32,035 nt of DNA from an uncultured Pseudomonadota bacterium. Its GTDB lineage: Bacteria > Myxococcota_A > Polyangia > Nannocystales > Nannocystaceae. Positions 1 through 7,174 of this stretch are shown piece by piece. The position numbers and the translations under genes were made by a program. A model generated the notes under the pieces. That model was given only the letters and a program-made list of their open reading frames with translations. It ran no database searches and was not told the origin of the DNA. The stretch is from positions 1-32,035 of the forward strand of contig CAJXVA010000050.1 of the NCBI GenBank assembly GCA_913061055.1, read 5' to 3'. Positions within the stretch are counted from its first letter, which is position 1, and the number at the start of each line of letters is the position of its first letter.

Positions 1-53
1 GCATACGAGATGTAGAGAGGTCTCGTGGGCTCGGAGATGTGTATAAGAGCCAG
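1..53 (+). other. Residual Illumina Nextera i7 adapter (not genomic)
   Basis: The window begins with the 3' part of the P7 flow-cell sequence (1-11). An 8-base index, GTAGAGAG, follows (12-19). Then comes the Nextera read-2 primer sequence and the transposon mosaic end (20-53). The only difference I see from the standard oligo is C instead of A at position 50. This is a library-construction artefact at a contig end, so genomic sequence starts at about 54. Any ORF beginning inside it, such as ATGs at 25 or 39, has a false start. Confidence 0.96.
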
Positions 54-260
54 GCATATCTGCGAGCCTTGGTCGATGGTGATGTCGACACTCTGGATGC
101 GATGTTGGATGTCTGTGCGGCGGCCTGCCTCGCGAAACCATCCGAGCTCCACGCCGCCGCGAGAGCCCTCGAGCCGCTTGGAGACGTCGCGACGGCACTC
201 ACGTGGATCCAGGCCATGCTCGTCGGGCGCTGGCGGGCCCGCCGGAAGGAGGCCTGCTGA
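54..260 (+). CDS. 3' end of unknown protein (5' truncated by adapter/contig end)
   Basis: This is an open frame entering from the adapter junction with stop TGA at 258-260. About 68 residues are visible, beginning [10 protein letters not shown] and ending RRKEAC. An apparent ATG at 39 lies inside the adapter and is not a real start. The visible part is predicted helical, with alternating Ala/Leu stretches and two internal cysteines. I do not recognise a family. Its stop overlaps the ATG of the next gene by one base (TGATG). The two genes are therefore probably translationally coupled and in one operon, so it may work with the DUF5685 protein downstream. Confidence 0.6.
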   Translation, partial: AYLRALVDGDVDTLDAMLDVCAAACLAKPSELHAAARALEPLGDVATALTWIQAMLVGRWRARRKEAC

Positions 261-1747
261 TGTTTGGCACGCTCAAGCCGCCGCGCTGCGGGAGGTTGCC
301 GGTGGTGCAGCAATCGTATCGTCGCTTCTACTGCGGCACGTGCCAGGGACTGGGTGCGCACTTCGGGCTCGCGCGCAGAGCGTTGCTCAGTCACGACGCC
401 GTGTTCATGGCGATTGTTGTCGACGCGGTTCAGGCCCACGCGGCGGCGCCGAGTCGTTGTCGATGCCCCATGATGCCGACCGTCTTCCGGGCCACGCTCG
501 CGCCGGACAGCGTCGCCATGCGATACGCCGCGGCGCTCCAGATGTTGTTGGCTGACCAGTGGCTTGCTGACCGTGGTGCCGATGGGCAGTGGGCTGCACG
601 GGTGGTGCGGCCCTGGTTCAGCGACGGACCGGCGCGGCGGGCTTCGGCGCACCTGGCCGATCTCGGGGTGGACCTCCCGGCGCTCAGCGGGTTCGAGGCG
701 CGTCAGATCGCGGTTGAGCGAGGGGGCTCGGTGCCGCGACCGGAGGTGGCTGCCACGCCCACGGCCGCTGTTCTCGCCATGGCATTCGAGGCTGCGGCCA
801 GTGTGCCCGGGACAGCGCGACCGTTTCTGACGCCGCATGCTCAGGCAGGGTTGGCCGAGTTCGGAGCCTCGATGGGGACGGCGATCTACCTCCTCGATGC
901 GCTCGAAGACCTTGAGGCAGACGCGAGGACCCGGGACTTCAACCCGTGTCTGGATTCCGATGGGGACCCCTGCCCGGGACGCACGCAGCAGGCGATCTCG
1001 GCGCTTCGGGGTGCTTGTGTTGCCGCCATCGATGCGTGTGCGCACCTGCCCTGGGCGCGCCACCAGGCCGTGCTGACCGCCGTGGTGCGTCGCTTCGGGG
1101 CACGGTGCGAGGCCGCGGTCTCGAAGGCCGAGGCCGTTCTGGTCACCAAGTCGAACGCGCTGGTGCTCGCTCGGCTTCGAACCCCGAGCCAAAGAATGTG
1201 GGCTCGAGCCTCGGCTGCGGTCAGCATGACCTGGGCGTGGGGCGTGTCGTGGGTCGTCTACGCCGCACCTGCCGGGCCGGATACGCCCGAGCCCGACGTT
1301 GGCTCCGAGGGCGGAGGCGACTTCGGTGCGGACCTGGGCCTCGATGTGGGGAGCGACCCCGGGTCCACCGGCGAAGCGGAGCTGGCAGAACCTCAAGCCG
1401 GATGCAGCGCCTGCGACGATTGCGGGCCGCAGTGCGAGACGGGGTGTGGTGGCTGCTTCACGGGATGCGGCTCGGCCTTCGCCGATTGCATGGGCTCGTG
1501 CGGAGAATGTGCCGCGTGCCCCGGAGCGTGTGGGCGCGGCACCGAAGACTGTTGTGGCGGCTGTGGTCAGGGCTGCGGCGACTGTGCACAGTGCACCCAC
1601 GGATGCGACGCATGCGGTGACAGCTGCAATGGCTGCGGACAGGGGTGCGATGGGTGCGGCCAGGGCTGCAGTGGTTGTGGCCAAGGCTGCGGGGATTGCG
1701 GCCAGGGCTGCAACGGGTGCGGCCAGGGCGGCTGTCAGGGCTGCTGA
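260..1747 (+). CDS. DUF5685 family protein with long Cys/Gly-rich C-terminal tail
   Basis: The start at 260 is chosen because AAGGAGG lies at 246-252 and the residues MFGTLKP match the usual DUF5685 N-terminus; an in-frame ATG at 203 lies inside the previous gene. The 495-residue product has the family's N-terminal block YCGTCQGLG (C25, C28), then HDAVFMAIV. An aspartate-rich helix, [13 protein letters not shown] (D213, D217, D221), is followed by FNP. A hydrophobic stretch near residues 315-338 could be a membrane anchor, and an acidic linker follows. The last 115 residues (1400-1744) hold about 32 cysteines. They end in five tandem heptads of the form C-x-G/D-C-G-Q-G (1625-1729) and a terminal GCQGC. 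The DUF5685 core has no established function. The tail is not part of that family as I know it; metal binding or disulfide cross-linking is inference only. Confidence 0.85.
   Translation: MFGTLKPPRCGRLPVVQQSYRRFYCGTCQGLGAHFGLARRALLSHDAVFMAIVVDAVQAHAAAPSRCRCPMMPTVFRATLAPDSVAMRYAAALQMLLADQWLADRGADGQWAARVVRPWFSDGPARRASAHLADLGVDLPALSGFEARQIAVERGGSVPRPEVAATPTAAVLAMAFEAAASVPGTARPFLTPHAQAGLAEFGASMGTAIYLLDALEDLEADARTRDFNPCLDSDGDPCPGRTQQAISALRGACVAAIDACAHLPWARHQAVLTAVVRRFGARCEAAVSKAEAVLVTKSNALVLARLRTPSQRMWARASAAVSMTWAWGVSWVVYAAPAGPDTPEPDVGSEGGGDFGADLGLDVGSDPGSTGEAELAEPQAGCSACDDCGPQCETGCGGCFTGCGSAFADCMGSCGECAACPGACGRGTEDCCGGCGQGCGDCAQCTHGCDACGDSCNGCGQGCDGCGQGCSGCGQGCGDCGQGCNGCGQGGCQGC
1625..1744 (+). 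repeat. Tandem 21-bp repeat encoding Cys-Gly heptads
   Basis: Five in-frame 21-bp units encode [28 protein letters not shown] and CNGCGQG. They are followed by the degenerate end GCQGC. Synonymous codons differ between units (ggc/ggt, tgc/tgt, cag/caa). The array therefore looks maintained at protein level and is not a fresh DNA duplication. Confidence 0.85.
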
Positions 1748-1759
1748 GCCCCCCGGGAC

Positions 1760-1796
1760 GTGCAGCGCGGGTCGACTCGGCTACGTCCCGCTGCAC
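1760..1796. terminator. Possible hairpin between convergent genes
   Basis: GTGCAGCGCGGG (1760-1771) can pair with CCCGCTGCAC (1787-1796) with one bulge and a 15-nt loop. It lies between the DUF5685 stop (1747) and the cyclase stop (1781-1783) and overlaps the 3' end of the cyclase gene. No T-tract follows on either strand, so termination is only suggested by position. Confidence 0.3.
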
Positions 1797-2638
1797 TCGT
1801 GACACAGGACGTCGCGGATCTGGTGCAGGTGCTCCGGGTCGGACGCGACCAAGTGTTCGAGCAGACGATCGAACCGCTGCACGCCCCCGCACGTGGCGGA
1901 CTCGTCGGGCCGATACAACGGCAGCGGGCGGTCGACGCCTTTGAGCGCGTAGCGGTCGAGGAAGGTGAGGCACAACTCGCGGTTGATCTCGTTCATCCGC
2001 TTTTGCAGCGCGATCCGGTCGGCGTCGTTCGTGGCTGTCCGCTCCTGGGCACGCAAGCTCTCGAACGTCTGCCCGTGAAACGCTTCGGCGCACAACTCGA
2101 CTGTCGAGTCGCCGACGAGCACCCGAGCGCTCGCGAGCAGTTTCGTCAGAGCCTCGATCCGAGCCGCGATGTTGACGCAGTGACCGATGACCGTATCGAC
2201 GCCCGCAACGGATGTGCCGGCCCGGATGCGTGACACCTCGCCCGACTCCACACCCACACCGAACGAGACACTCGGGAGCTGGGGGTTGGCTTCGTTGTGC
2301 CGATCGCACGTCTCGACCAAGCCCGCCTCGAGCAAGAACGCCGCGAGCAATCCGTGCGCGAAGTGGCGTGGGCCCATGAACACGACGAGGAGACCGTCGC
2401 CGGTGCTGCTGACCGAGATCTGTGGGTTGGCGCGCTCAGCCGGTGCCATGGCCAGCATGCAGTGGTCGAGGGTTGCCGCGTAGAAGTCGGCGAGCGTGTA
2501 GCAGAACCGGTTCGTGCCGCGTTCGTCCACGCCCGCCGCGTTGAGGTTCGGCGTGAAGTTGCGCAGGTCGACGATGACGCCCGTGGCCGGCACCGGGGGG
2601 TCGACTTGGGAGCCGGGGTCGGTTGCGGCGATCGTCAC
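1781..2638 (-). CDS. Class III adenylate/guanylate cyclase-like domain protein
   Basis: The 285-residue product consists essentially of a class III nucleotide cyclase catalytic domain without an obvious sensor or membrane segment. The first metal-binding aspartate is in VIVDLRNFT (D24) and the second in SSTGDGLLVVF (D81). The transition-state block GHCVNIAARIE supplies N156 and R160. At the purine-specifying positions, S77 stands where adenylate cyclases usually have Lys (four residues before the GD aspartate), and T149 occupies the Asp/Thr position. Substrate choice, or activity itself, is therefore uncertain. A Cys-containing C-terminal extension of about 75 residues follows the domain. The start is GTG. 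The box TATGAT at 2644-2649 on the minus strand ends only 5 nt before it, suggesting a near-leaderless transcript. Confidence 0.8.
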   Translation of the reverse strand: MTIAATDPGSQVDPPVPATGVIVDLRNFTPNLNAAGVDERGTNRFCYTLADFYAATLDHCMLAMAPAERANPQISVSSTGDGLLVVFMGPRHFAHGLLAAFLLEAGLVETCDRHNEANPQLPSVSFGVGVESGEVSRIRAGTSVAGVDTVIGHCVNIAARIEALTKLLASARVLVGDSTVELCAEAFHGQTFESLRAQERTATNDADRIALQKRMNEINRELCLTFLDRYALKGVDRPLPLYRPDESATCGGVQRFDRLLEHLVASDPEHLHQIRDVLCHECSGT

Positions 2639-2643
2639 GCCGC

Positions 2644-2649
2644 ATCATA
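2644..2649 (-). promoter_or_regulatory. -10-like box TATGAT 5 nt before cyclase GTG
   Basis: Read on the minus strand, GGTATGAT ends at 2644 and the GTG start is at 2638. The box matches a sigma-70 extended -10. No good -35 is visible. The rest of the 95-nt gap to the DUF2339 stop holds only a short stem (2688-2704, CGCTCC/GGAGCG). Confidence 0.45.
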
Positions 2650-2733
2650 CCCGCTTCGGGCAAACGGGGATCGCACGACCGAGGAGCCGCTCCCGCTCGG
2701 AGCGACCCCCCCTGTGGGCCCGCGAACGTTGGC

Positions 2734-4587
2734 TCAGCAGGCCAGGCCTTCGTCGCGCCGTGCAGCCCGGCGATAGGCGTACGCGCCCAAGATGAGGATG
2801 CCGCCGACCGCGATGAAGCTGAGGCCTCGCACCGGAAGTGCTGCGCTGGCCGTGTCGAGCAGCGCTAGCTTCGCCGCCCCAACGCAGATCGCGGTGAGTC
2901 CGACGTGGCGCCACAGCTTGTGCTCGAGTCGAAGGCCCGCGACGACGAGCCCCAGGCCGACCGCAGCCAACACCACCGTCATGACCACCCAAGTGTGGCC
3001 AGGGACCGCGAACCCGAGTCCGCGGAACATGAGCAGGCCCGTATACCCGGCGACGAGCAACCCCGTCCCTTCATAGGCGTCGGTCCTGCCGTGCACCGCT
3101 CGGCCGCGGACCAGCAGCACGGTGCCCGCGATTGTGAGTGCGAGCATGCCGGCGAGCTCCGGACCCGCCACCGCGGTGTCCCCAAACATCAGGACGCTGG
3201 CCCCCAGGGTCACGAACAGAGCCCTCGTCGCCAGGGGGAAGCCGGTCGCGGGGGCGAACGCACCCCGAGCCATGATGAGCGCGAAGGGCAGCAGGCCGAG
3301 CATGTAGCGGCCGTGCATGGTCTGAGGACCGGCGATGTAGACCATGGCGACGTGTAGGAGCACGCCGACCCACACGAAGGGCGATCGCACCGCGCCCTGA
3401 CGCGAGGGCCACAGACCCGCGGCCACCAGGAGCAGCGCGGTCACCGAGCCCGCGCCGAACGCCCACGGAAGCGTCGCGAACGCCATCGCATAGCCTCCCG
3501 CAAACATCGCGGGCAGCAGGGCCCACGACAGGTACCGATCGCGGCCCGACCACGCCAGACCGATGGCGAGCACCATCATCGTCCACCAGCCGAGCATCGC
3601 CGCCATGCCTCCGACCATCAACCCGCCGGCACAAGCCATCACCCAGCCCAGACCCAGCGTGGCCCGATGCAGCGCTTCGTTGCGCCGCGCCATGAACACG
3701 CCGAACGCAAGGTGCCAGGCTGCGAGAAGGAGCGTCGCCATCCGCAGCGAGGGCAGGTGTTCACCAAACGCCCAAGCCGCAGCCGCCCAGGCGGTCAAGC
3801 CTCCCGCGAGCACCCGCGCGACCGCCAGTCCGGTGTCGCGGGTGCTCGCGGCTTGCAGCGCGACGCGCCACGTGGATGCTGCACCGGCGAGGACCAGGAG
3901 GGCGACGCTCATCATGAATCCCAGCGAGGTCGTCGCGTCGAGATGACTCGCGCCCCAGCCCATCAGGAGCGCCCAGGTTCCCAGCAGACCCAACGTCGGA
4001 AGCTCGGGCCAGCCGCGCCGCACATCCAGCACGGCGAATGCCGCCAGGACGCAGGTTTGATAGAGCATCAGTTCGCCCAGCTGTCCCTCGCCCGTCGAGG
4101 TGAGCACCGGCGTTGCACAAGCAGCGATCCCCGCCAGCCCGGCCATCCAGCGCAGCCGGAGGTGATCGGCGAGCAGCAAACACGCGAGCACAGCAACCAC
4201 GAGGGCTGCGAACGCAACCCCCGCCGACGCGAGGCCGTAGACGTGACGCGCGACAAGCCACGTCGAGAACCACGCGCCCAGGCCTGCGCCACCCAGGGCA
4301 CCCGCCACCTCCGGCTGACCCCGCTTCGCGAGGGGCCACGCAGCCGCTGTCAGCAAGACCGAGGCCGCGCCGCCGAGCAGCAGTTTGTGGCTGGTGTCGA
4401 TCCAGCCTTGCTCCAACACGTGCCACGCGAAGAAGACCAAGCCCAGCAGCAGCGCAACGCCGCCAGCAATCGCCAGCGGCCACACGGGTGACTCCCGCGG
4501 TGGCGTGGGATCGGGCAACACCTCCGAGGAGGGGTCCGAGTCGGGCGGAGGCGCCGGGGGATTCGCGTTAGACCAATCTTCGACCAT
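2734..4587 (-). CDS. DUF2339 family multi-pass membrane protein
   Basis: This 617-residue, very hydrophobic protein begins with a Pro/acid-rich cytoplasmic tail (about residues 1-33). Around 18 or more consecutive membrane helices follow. The block ALLLGLVFFAWHVLEQGWI, then HKLLLGG with an Ala/Gly-rich helix, is the signature seen at the start of DUF2339 proteins. Members are large integral inner-membrane proteins of unknown function, and the length here is at the short end for the family. The ATG at 4585-4587 is the only sensible start; no convincing Shine-Dalgarno or -10 box is adjacent. It is on the same strand as the methyltransferase lipoprotein upstream, but 187 nt separate them, so co-transcription is not obvious. 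Confidence 0.85.
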   Translation of the reverse strand: MVEDWSNANPPAPPPDSDPSSEVLPDPTPPRESPVWPLAIAGGVALLLGLVFFAWHVLEQGWIDTSHKLLLGGAASVLLTAAAWPLAKRGQPEVAGALGGAGLGAWFSTWLVARHVYGLASAGVAFAALVVAVLACLLLADHLRLRWMAGLAGIAACATPVLTSTGEGQLGELMLYQTCVLAAFAVLDVRRGWPELPTLGLLGTWALLMGWGASHLDATTSLGFMMSVALLVLAGAASTWRVALQAASTRDTGLAVARVLAGGLTAWAAAAWAFGEHLPSLRMATLLLAAWHLAFGVFMARRNEALHRATLGLGWVMACAGGLMVGGMAAMLGWWTMMVLAIGLAWSGRDRYLSWALLPAMFAGGYAMAFATLPWAFGAGSVTALLLVAAGLWPSRQGAVRSPFVWVGVLLHVAMVYIAGPQTMHGRYMLGLLPFALIMARGAFAPATGFPLATRALFVTLGASVLMFGDTAVAGPELAGMLALTIAGTVLLVRGRAVHGRTDAYEGTGLLVAGYTGLLMFRGLGFAVPGHTWVVMTVVLAAVGLGLVVAGLRLEHKLWRHVGLTAICVGAAKLALLDTASAALPVRGLSFIAVGGILILGAYAYRRAARRDEGLAC

Positions 4588-4737
4588 GCCCGCTCAACGC
4601 GATGGAGCACGGTCCTCTTTCCTGCGCAGGAGGGTGCACACGGGTGAACGCCCCTGCCCATGGCTGTGAACAGCGATGGGACCCCCCGGTTGCATGGGGC
4701 CTGTGACCTGGTTGTCCCCGATCACAGGGGGTCGATG

Positions 4738-4756
4738 CGCAGCGAGTTGCGCTGCG
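4738..4756. terminator. Hairpin 3' of methyltransferase lipoprotein gene
   Basis: A perfect 7-bp stem CGCAGCG/CGCTGCG with loop AGTTG lies 18 nt beyond the minus-strand stop at 4775. There is no T-tract. The same 187-nt gap also holds CCTGTGA (4700-4706) and TCACAGG (4722-4728), a second inverted repeat with a 15-nt spacer. Role not proven. Confidence 0.3.
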
Positions 4757-4774
4757 ACGAGGTGCGCCCCGGCC

Positions 4775-5569
4775 CTACTCCGGCTTTCGATACAGGTGGA
4801 AGAAGTTCTCTTCCAGGAGCTCCGGAGCGCGCTCGAACACAAACCCGGCGGCCTCAAACTCGGCTCGGAACTCGGTCGGGCTGGCCCGCACATGCTCGAG
4901 CACCCACTTCTTCGACGTGCCTTCCTCGGCGATGAAGTCGATCACCGCCAGCCGACCGCCGGGCTTGAGCGCCGCGTAGAGGCTGGCGAGATAGGTGCGC
5001 GGGTACTCGACGTGGTGGAAGACGTCGCACATGAAGATGATGTCGACGGTGCTCTCGTCGAGGTTCGCGGAGCGCTGCTCGGCCTTGACGAAGGTGACGT
5101 TGTCCACGCCGGCCTTCTTCGCCTTGTTGCGGACGTGATCGAGGAAGTAGTCCTGCACGTCGACTCCGAACACGGTGCCGGTCTTCCCGACGGCGCCTGC
5201 GAAGGCGAGGGTGTACAGGCCACTGCCCACGCCGACGTCGGCCACCGAAGAGCCGGGCTCGATCTGAAGGGCTTCGAGCACGGCGGCTTGGCGATCGTGC
5301 ACCTCCCGGCCTTTTCGCTCGAACCGCTTCTCCCAATCGGTGGCGTCCGCACCCTCGTACTTCTTGTTGATTCGGACCGCGACGGGGTTGGGCGTCTCCG
5401 GTTCGGCCGCGGGCTTGGGCTGCGTTGGTGCTCGGGCGGGCTCGGGTTCGGGCTCGGACGGAGTCTCGAGGGCCGCGACCGGTGCCGGCTGCGATGCCGG
5501 GGGCTCCGACTCCGTTGCGGGCGCCGACGTGCAGCTGGAGAGAACGAGGAGGACTGCGGCAGCTCTCAT
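4775..5569 (-). CDS. Lipoprotein with SAM-dependent methyltransferase domain
   Basis: The 264-residue product starts MRAAAVLLVLSSC, a short lipoprotein signal with the lipidation cysteine at residue 13. A Pro/Glu/Ala-rich linker runs to about residue 80. Then comes a class I (Methyltransf_11-like) fold with motif I VADVGVGSGLYT, a post-I acidic loop GVDVQ, and a FMCDVFHHV motif IV region. The domain looks complete, ending FFHLYRKPE. A methyltransferase exported as a lipoprotein is odd because SAM is cytosolic. Similar signal-peptide methyltransferases exist in other environmental bacteria, but their substrate is unknown to me. I chose the ATG at 5567-5569 over the in-frame ATG at 5579-5581. 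The latter lies inside TATGAT (5577-5582), and that box is exactly 7 nt before the chosen start. Confidence 0.8.
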   Translation of the reverse strand: MRAAAVLLVLSSCTSAPATESEPPASQPAPVAALETPSEPEPEPARAPTQPKPAAEPETPNPVAVRINKKYEGADATDWEKRFERKGREVHDRQAAVLEALQIEPGSSVADVGVGSGLYTLAFAGAVGKTGTVFGVDVQDYFLDHVRNKAKKAGVDNVTFVKAEQRSANLDESTVDIIFMCDVFHHVEYPRTYLASLYAALKPGGRLAVIDFIAEEGTSKKWVLEHVRASPTEFRAEFEAAGFVFERAPELLEENFFHLYRKPE

Positions 5570-5576
5570 CACCGCG

Positions 5577-5582
5577 ATCATA
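5577..5582 (-). promoter_or_regulatory. -10 box TATGAT, leaderless start of methyltransferase lipoprotein
   Basis: On the minus strand TATGAT is followed by 7 nt (CGCGGTG) and then ATG. ATGACC at 5601-5606 (minus) could be a weak -35 with 18-nt spacing. The arrangement predicts transcription starting at or next to the ATG. Confidence 0.55.
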
Positions 5583-5751
5583 GAGGGGGGTTACAGATCG
5601 GGTCATGGACCCCTTCCCAATCTGGGGAGCTCGGGGGACATGTCGTCGTTGCGCGCATTCGCGCATAGTCCTAGATCTATGAAATCGAAGGTTAAAACGC
5701 AGTCCTGTACAGCTTGCGCAGGTCGGTACGAACCTTGGAGTAGGCCCGGGT

Positions 5752-5961
5752 GTGCGACGGGTAAAACAGGCCGCGATGCTGCTGACGATGGCCACCGCAA
5801 TGGGCTGGTCGGCGCCCTCGACAGATGCCCGTGCATCGCGCGTCGTCGAGGTCGAGGCGGTCGAGACCGCGCCGATCGCCCTGCCGACCGTGGCCGTGCT
5901 CAACGCTGACGACACCCACGTCACGGGCGGTGAGTGGCGCTACATCCCATCCCGTCGTTGA
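5752..5961 (+). CDS. Small secreted protein of unknown function
   Basis: The 69-residue product opens with MRRVKQAAMLLTMATAMGWS. This is a basic n-region and a hydrophobic core followed by a likely cleavage after APSTDARA, so it appears to be Sec-exported. The mature part would be about 40 residues, acidic (VVEVEAVETAP), and ends WRYIPSRR. It has no cysteines and no recognised domain. The start is GTG, with GGAG at 5737-5740 upstream; an ATG at 5776 would remove the basic residues. It lies alone between a divergent lipoprotein gene and the Cys-rich lipoprotein gene. It could be spurious, but the signal-peptide pattern argues for a real gene. Confidence 0.5.
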   Translation: MRRVKQAAMLLTMATAMGWSAPSTDARASRVVEVEAVETAPIALPTVAVLNADDTHVTGGEWRYIPSRR

Positions 5962-6083
5962 GAAGCTGTCGTCCGCCGGGCTGACTTCAAGCTCACGAAG
6001 GTTCGTCCCCCGGAGGGTTGTCGCCCGAACCCACGCTCGGTACTTCGGCTCCGCGAAGGTTCCCCCCTTCTTCGCTTCCGCCG

Positions 6084-7082
6084 ATGAAACACCTCAAGCT
6101 CCTCCTCTGCTTGCCCGCACTGCTTGCCCTCTCCGCCTGCGACGAGGCGCCGCTGGACGAAACCCGTCTCGCCGCTGCCGCTGCCAATGAAGACCGCGCA
6201 GCCGGCTCGTGTTCGCCCGACGCCTGCGGCGACTACATTCCGGCCAACAGCTGTCAGTGCGACGCCGCATGCGTCGACTACGGGGACTGCTGTGACGACG
6301 TCGATGCGGTCTGCAACGACGCCCCGGCGGACGAGTGCCAGAGCAACGAGGATTGCCCGGAGTTCTGCGGGTGGAATGACGACAACCTTCGCGTGTGCAA
6401 GCCATGGGCGCAGGTCGGCGAGAGCTGTGAGGGCTTCGTGTTGCCAGCGTTTCGCGCCACGTGTGCACCGGGTCTCGAGTGCGAGTTCTCCGAGCCCACG
6501 TTCGACGTCCCCGGCGTCTGCGTCGACCCCGACGACGGCGGTGAGGAGCCGGCGTTCTGCGGCGGCATCGCAGCGATTCAGTGCCCCCTGGGTGAGCACT
6601 GTGAGCTCGACGGCAACTACCCGGACGCTGGCGGCACGTGCAACCCGGGCTCCGCTCAGGGCGGCGTCTGTGGAGGCATCGCAGGCTTCACGTGTCTCGA
6701 CGGCCTCGAGTGCGTCATCGACAGCCCCTTCCCGGATGCCGACGGTCTGTGCATGGAGCCGTGTATCCCCGCGGGCTGCAGCGGACAGGTCTGTGCCCTC
6801 GAGAGTGAAGCGCCCGGCGTGATCACGACCTGCGAGGTGCTGCCCGAGTACATCTGCTTTGGTGAGACCACGTGCGGGCACCACGGCGCGGACGGTGCCT
6901 GCGGGTGGGACCAGACCGATGCGTATCTCGAGTGCTTGTCCGGCTTTGAGGAACCGGTCGAGCCGGCCGCGGACTCTTGCGAAGGTCACTGCGACGACCA
7001 GGCCGAAGCGGGCTGCTACTGCGACGCCGTTTGCGAGTTCTGGGGCGACTGCTGCGACGACAAGGTCGCCGTCTGCGGCTGA
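6084..7082 (+). CDS. Cys-rich lipoprotein with two somatomedin-B-like modules
   Basis: The start is placed at 6084 because MKHLKLLLCLPALLALSAC is a clean lipoprotein signal (lipidated C19); the frame is open further upstream but lacks any signal. The mature 332-residue protein is full of cysteines. Residues 43-77 fit the somatomedin-B pattern, including CQCDAACVDYGDCCDD. A second copy closes the protein at about 297-331 (CYCDAVCEFWGDCCDD). Between them are two CGGIA modules starting at C159 and C196, of the form CGGIA..xC..G..C......PDAxGxC, common in myxobacterial secreted proteins. Somatomedin-B is best known from animal extracellular proteins, where it mediates protein binding. Here a role at the cell surface in adhesion or protein-protein contact is inference. 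A hairpin terminator follows. Confidence 0.85.
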   Translation: MKHLKLLLCLPALLALSACDEAPLDETRLAAAAANEDRAAGSCSPDACGDYIPANSCQCDAACVDYGDCCDDVDAVCNDAPADECQSNEDCPEFCGWNDDNLRVCKPWAQVGESCEGFVLPAFRATCAPGLECEFSEPTFDVPGVCVDPDDGGEEPAFCGGIAAIQCPLGEHCELDGNYPDAGGTCNPGSAQGGVCGGIAGFTCLDGLECVIDSPFPDADGLCMEPCIPAGCSGQVCALESEAPGVITTCEVLPEYICFGETTCGHHGADGACGWDQTDAYLECLSGFEEPVEPAADSCEGHCDDQAEAGCYCDAVCEFWGDCCDDKVAVCG

Positions 7083-7105
7083 AGGGGGCCTTCGGGTGAT
7101 GGGGC

Positions 7106-7140
7106 TCCGTCGATGCGCAGGATTGCGCCCTCGACGGAGA
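7106..7140. terminator. Bidirectional hairpin terminator between convergent genes
   Basis: The outer stem CTCCGTCGA (7106-7114) pairs perfectly with TCGACGGAG (7132-7140). An inner stem GCGCA (7116-7120)/TGCGC (7125-7129) closes a GGAT loop. It sits in the 92-nt gap between stops at 7082 (+) and 7175 (-), the expected place for a shared terminator. No long T-run is present. Confidence 0.65.
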
Positions 7141-7174
7141 ACACGACACTGCGACCTCGCCGGCCTGGTCTGCG

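Noticed and set aside
39-260. Apparent complete 73-codon ORF starting at ATG 39
   Set aside because: The ATG and first codons are inside the Nextera adapter; only the part from 54 is genomic.
1625-1744. Possible CRISPR-like array at the DUF5685 3' end
   Set aside because: 21-bp units are contiguous coding heptads with no spacers.
4700-4728. CRP-like site: CCTGTGA and TCACAGG
   Set aside because: The half-sites match, but the spacer is 15 nt rather than the 6 nt between TGTGA and TCACA, and it is downstream of a gene.
4676-5668. 330-codon plus-strand frame over the methyltransferase lipoprotein
   Set aside because: The minus strand has clear methyltransferase motifs; this frame has none and is a shadow.
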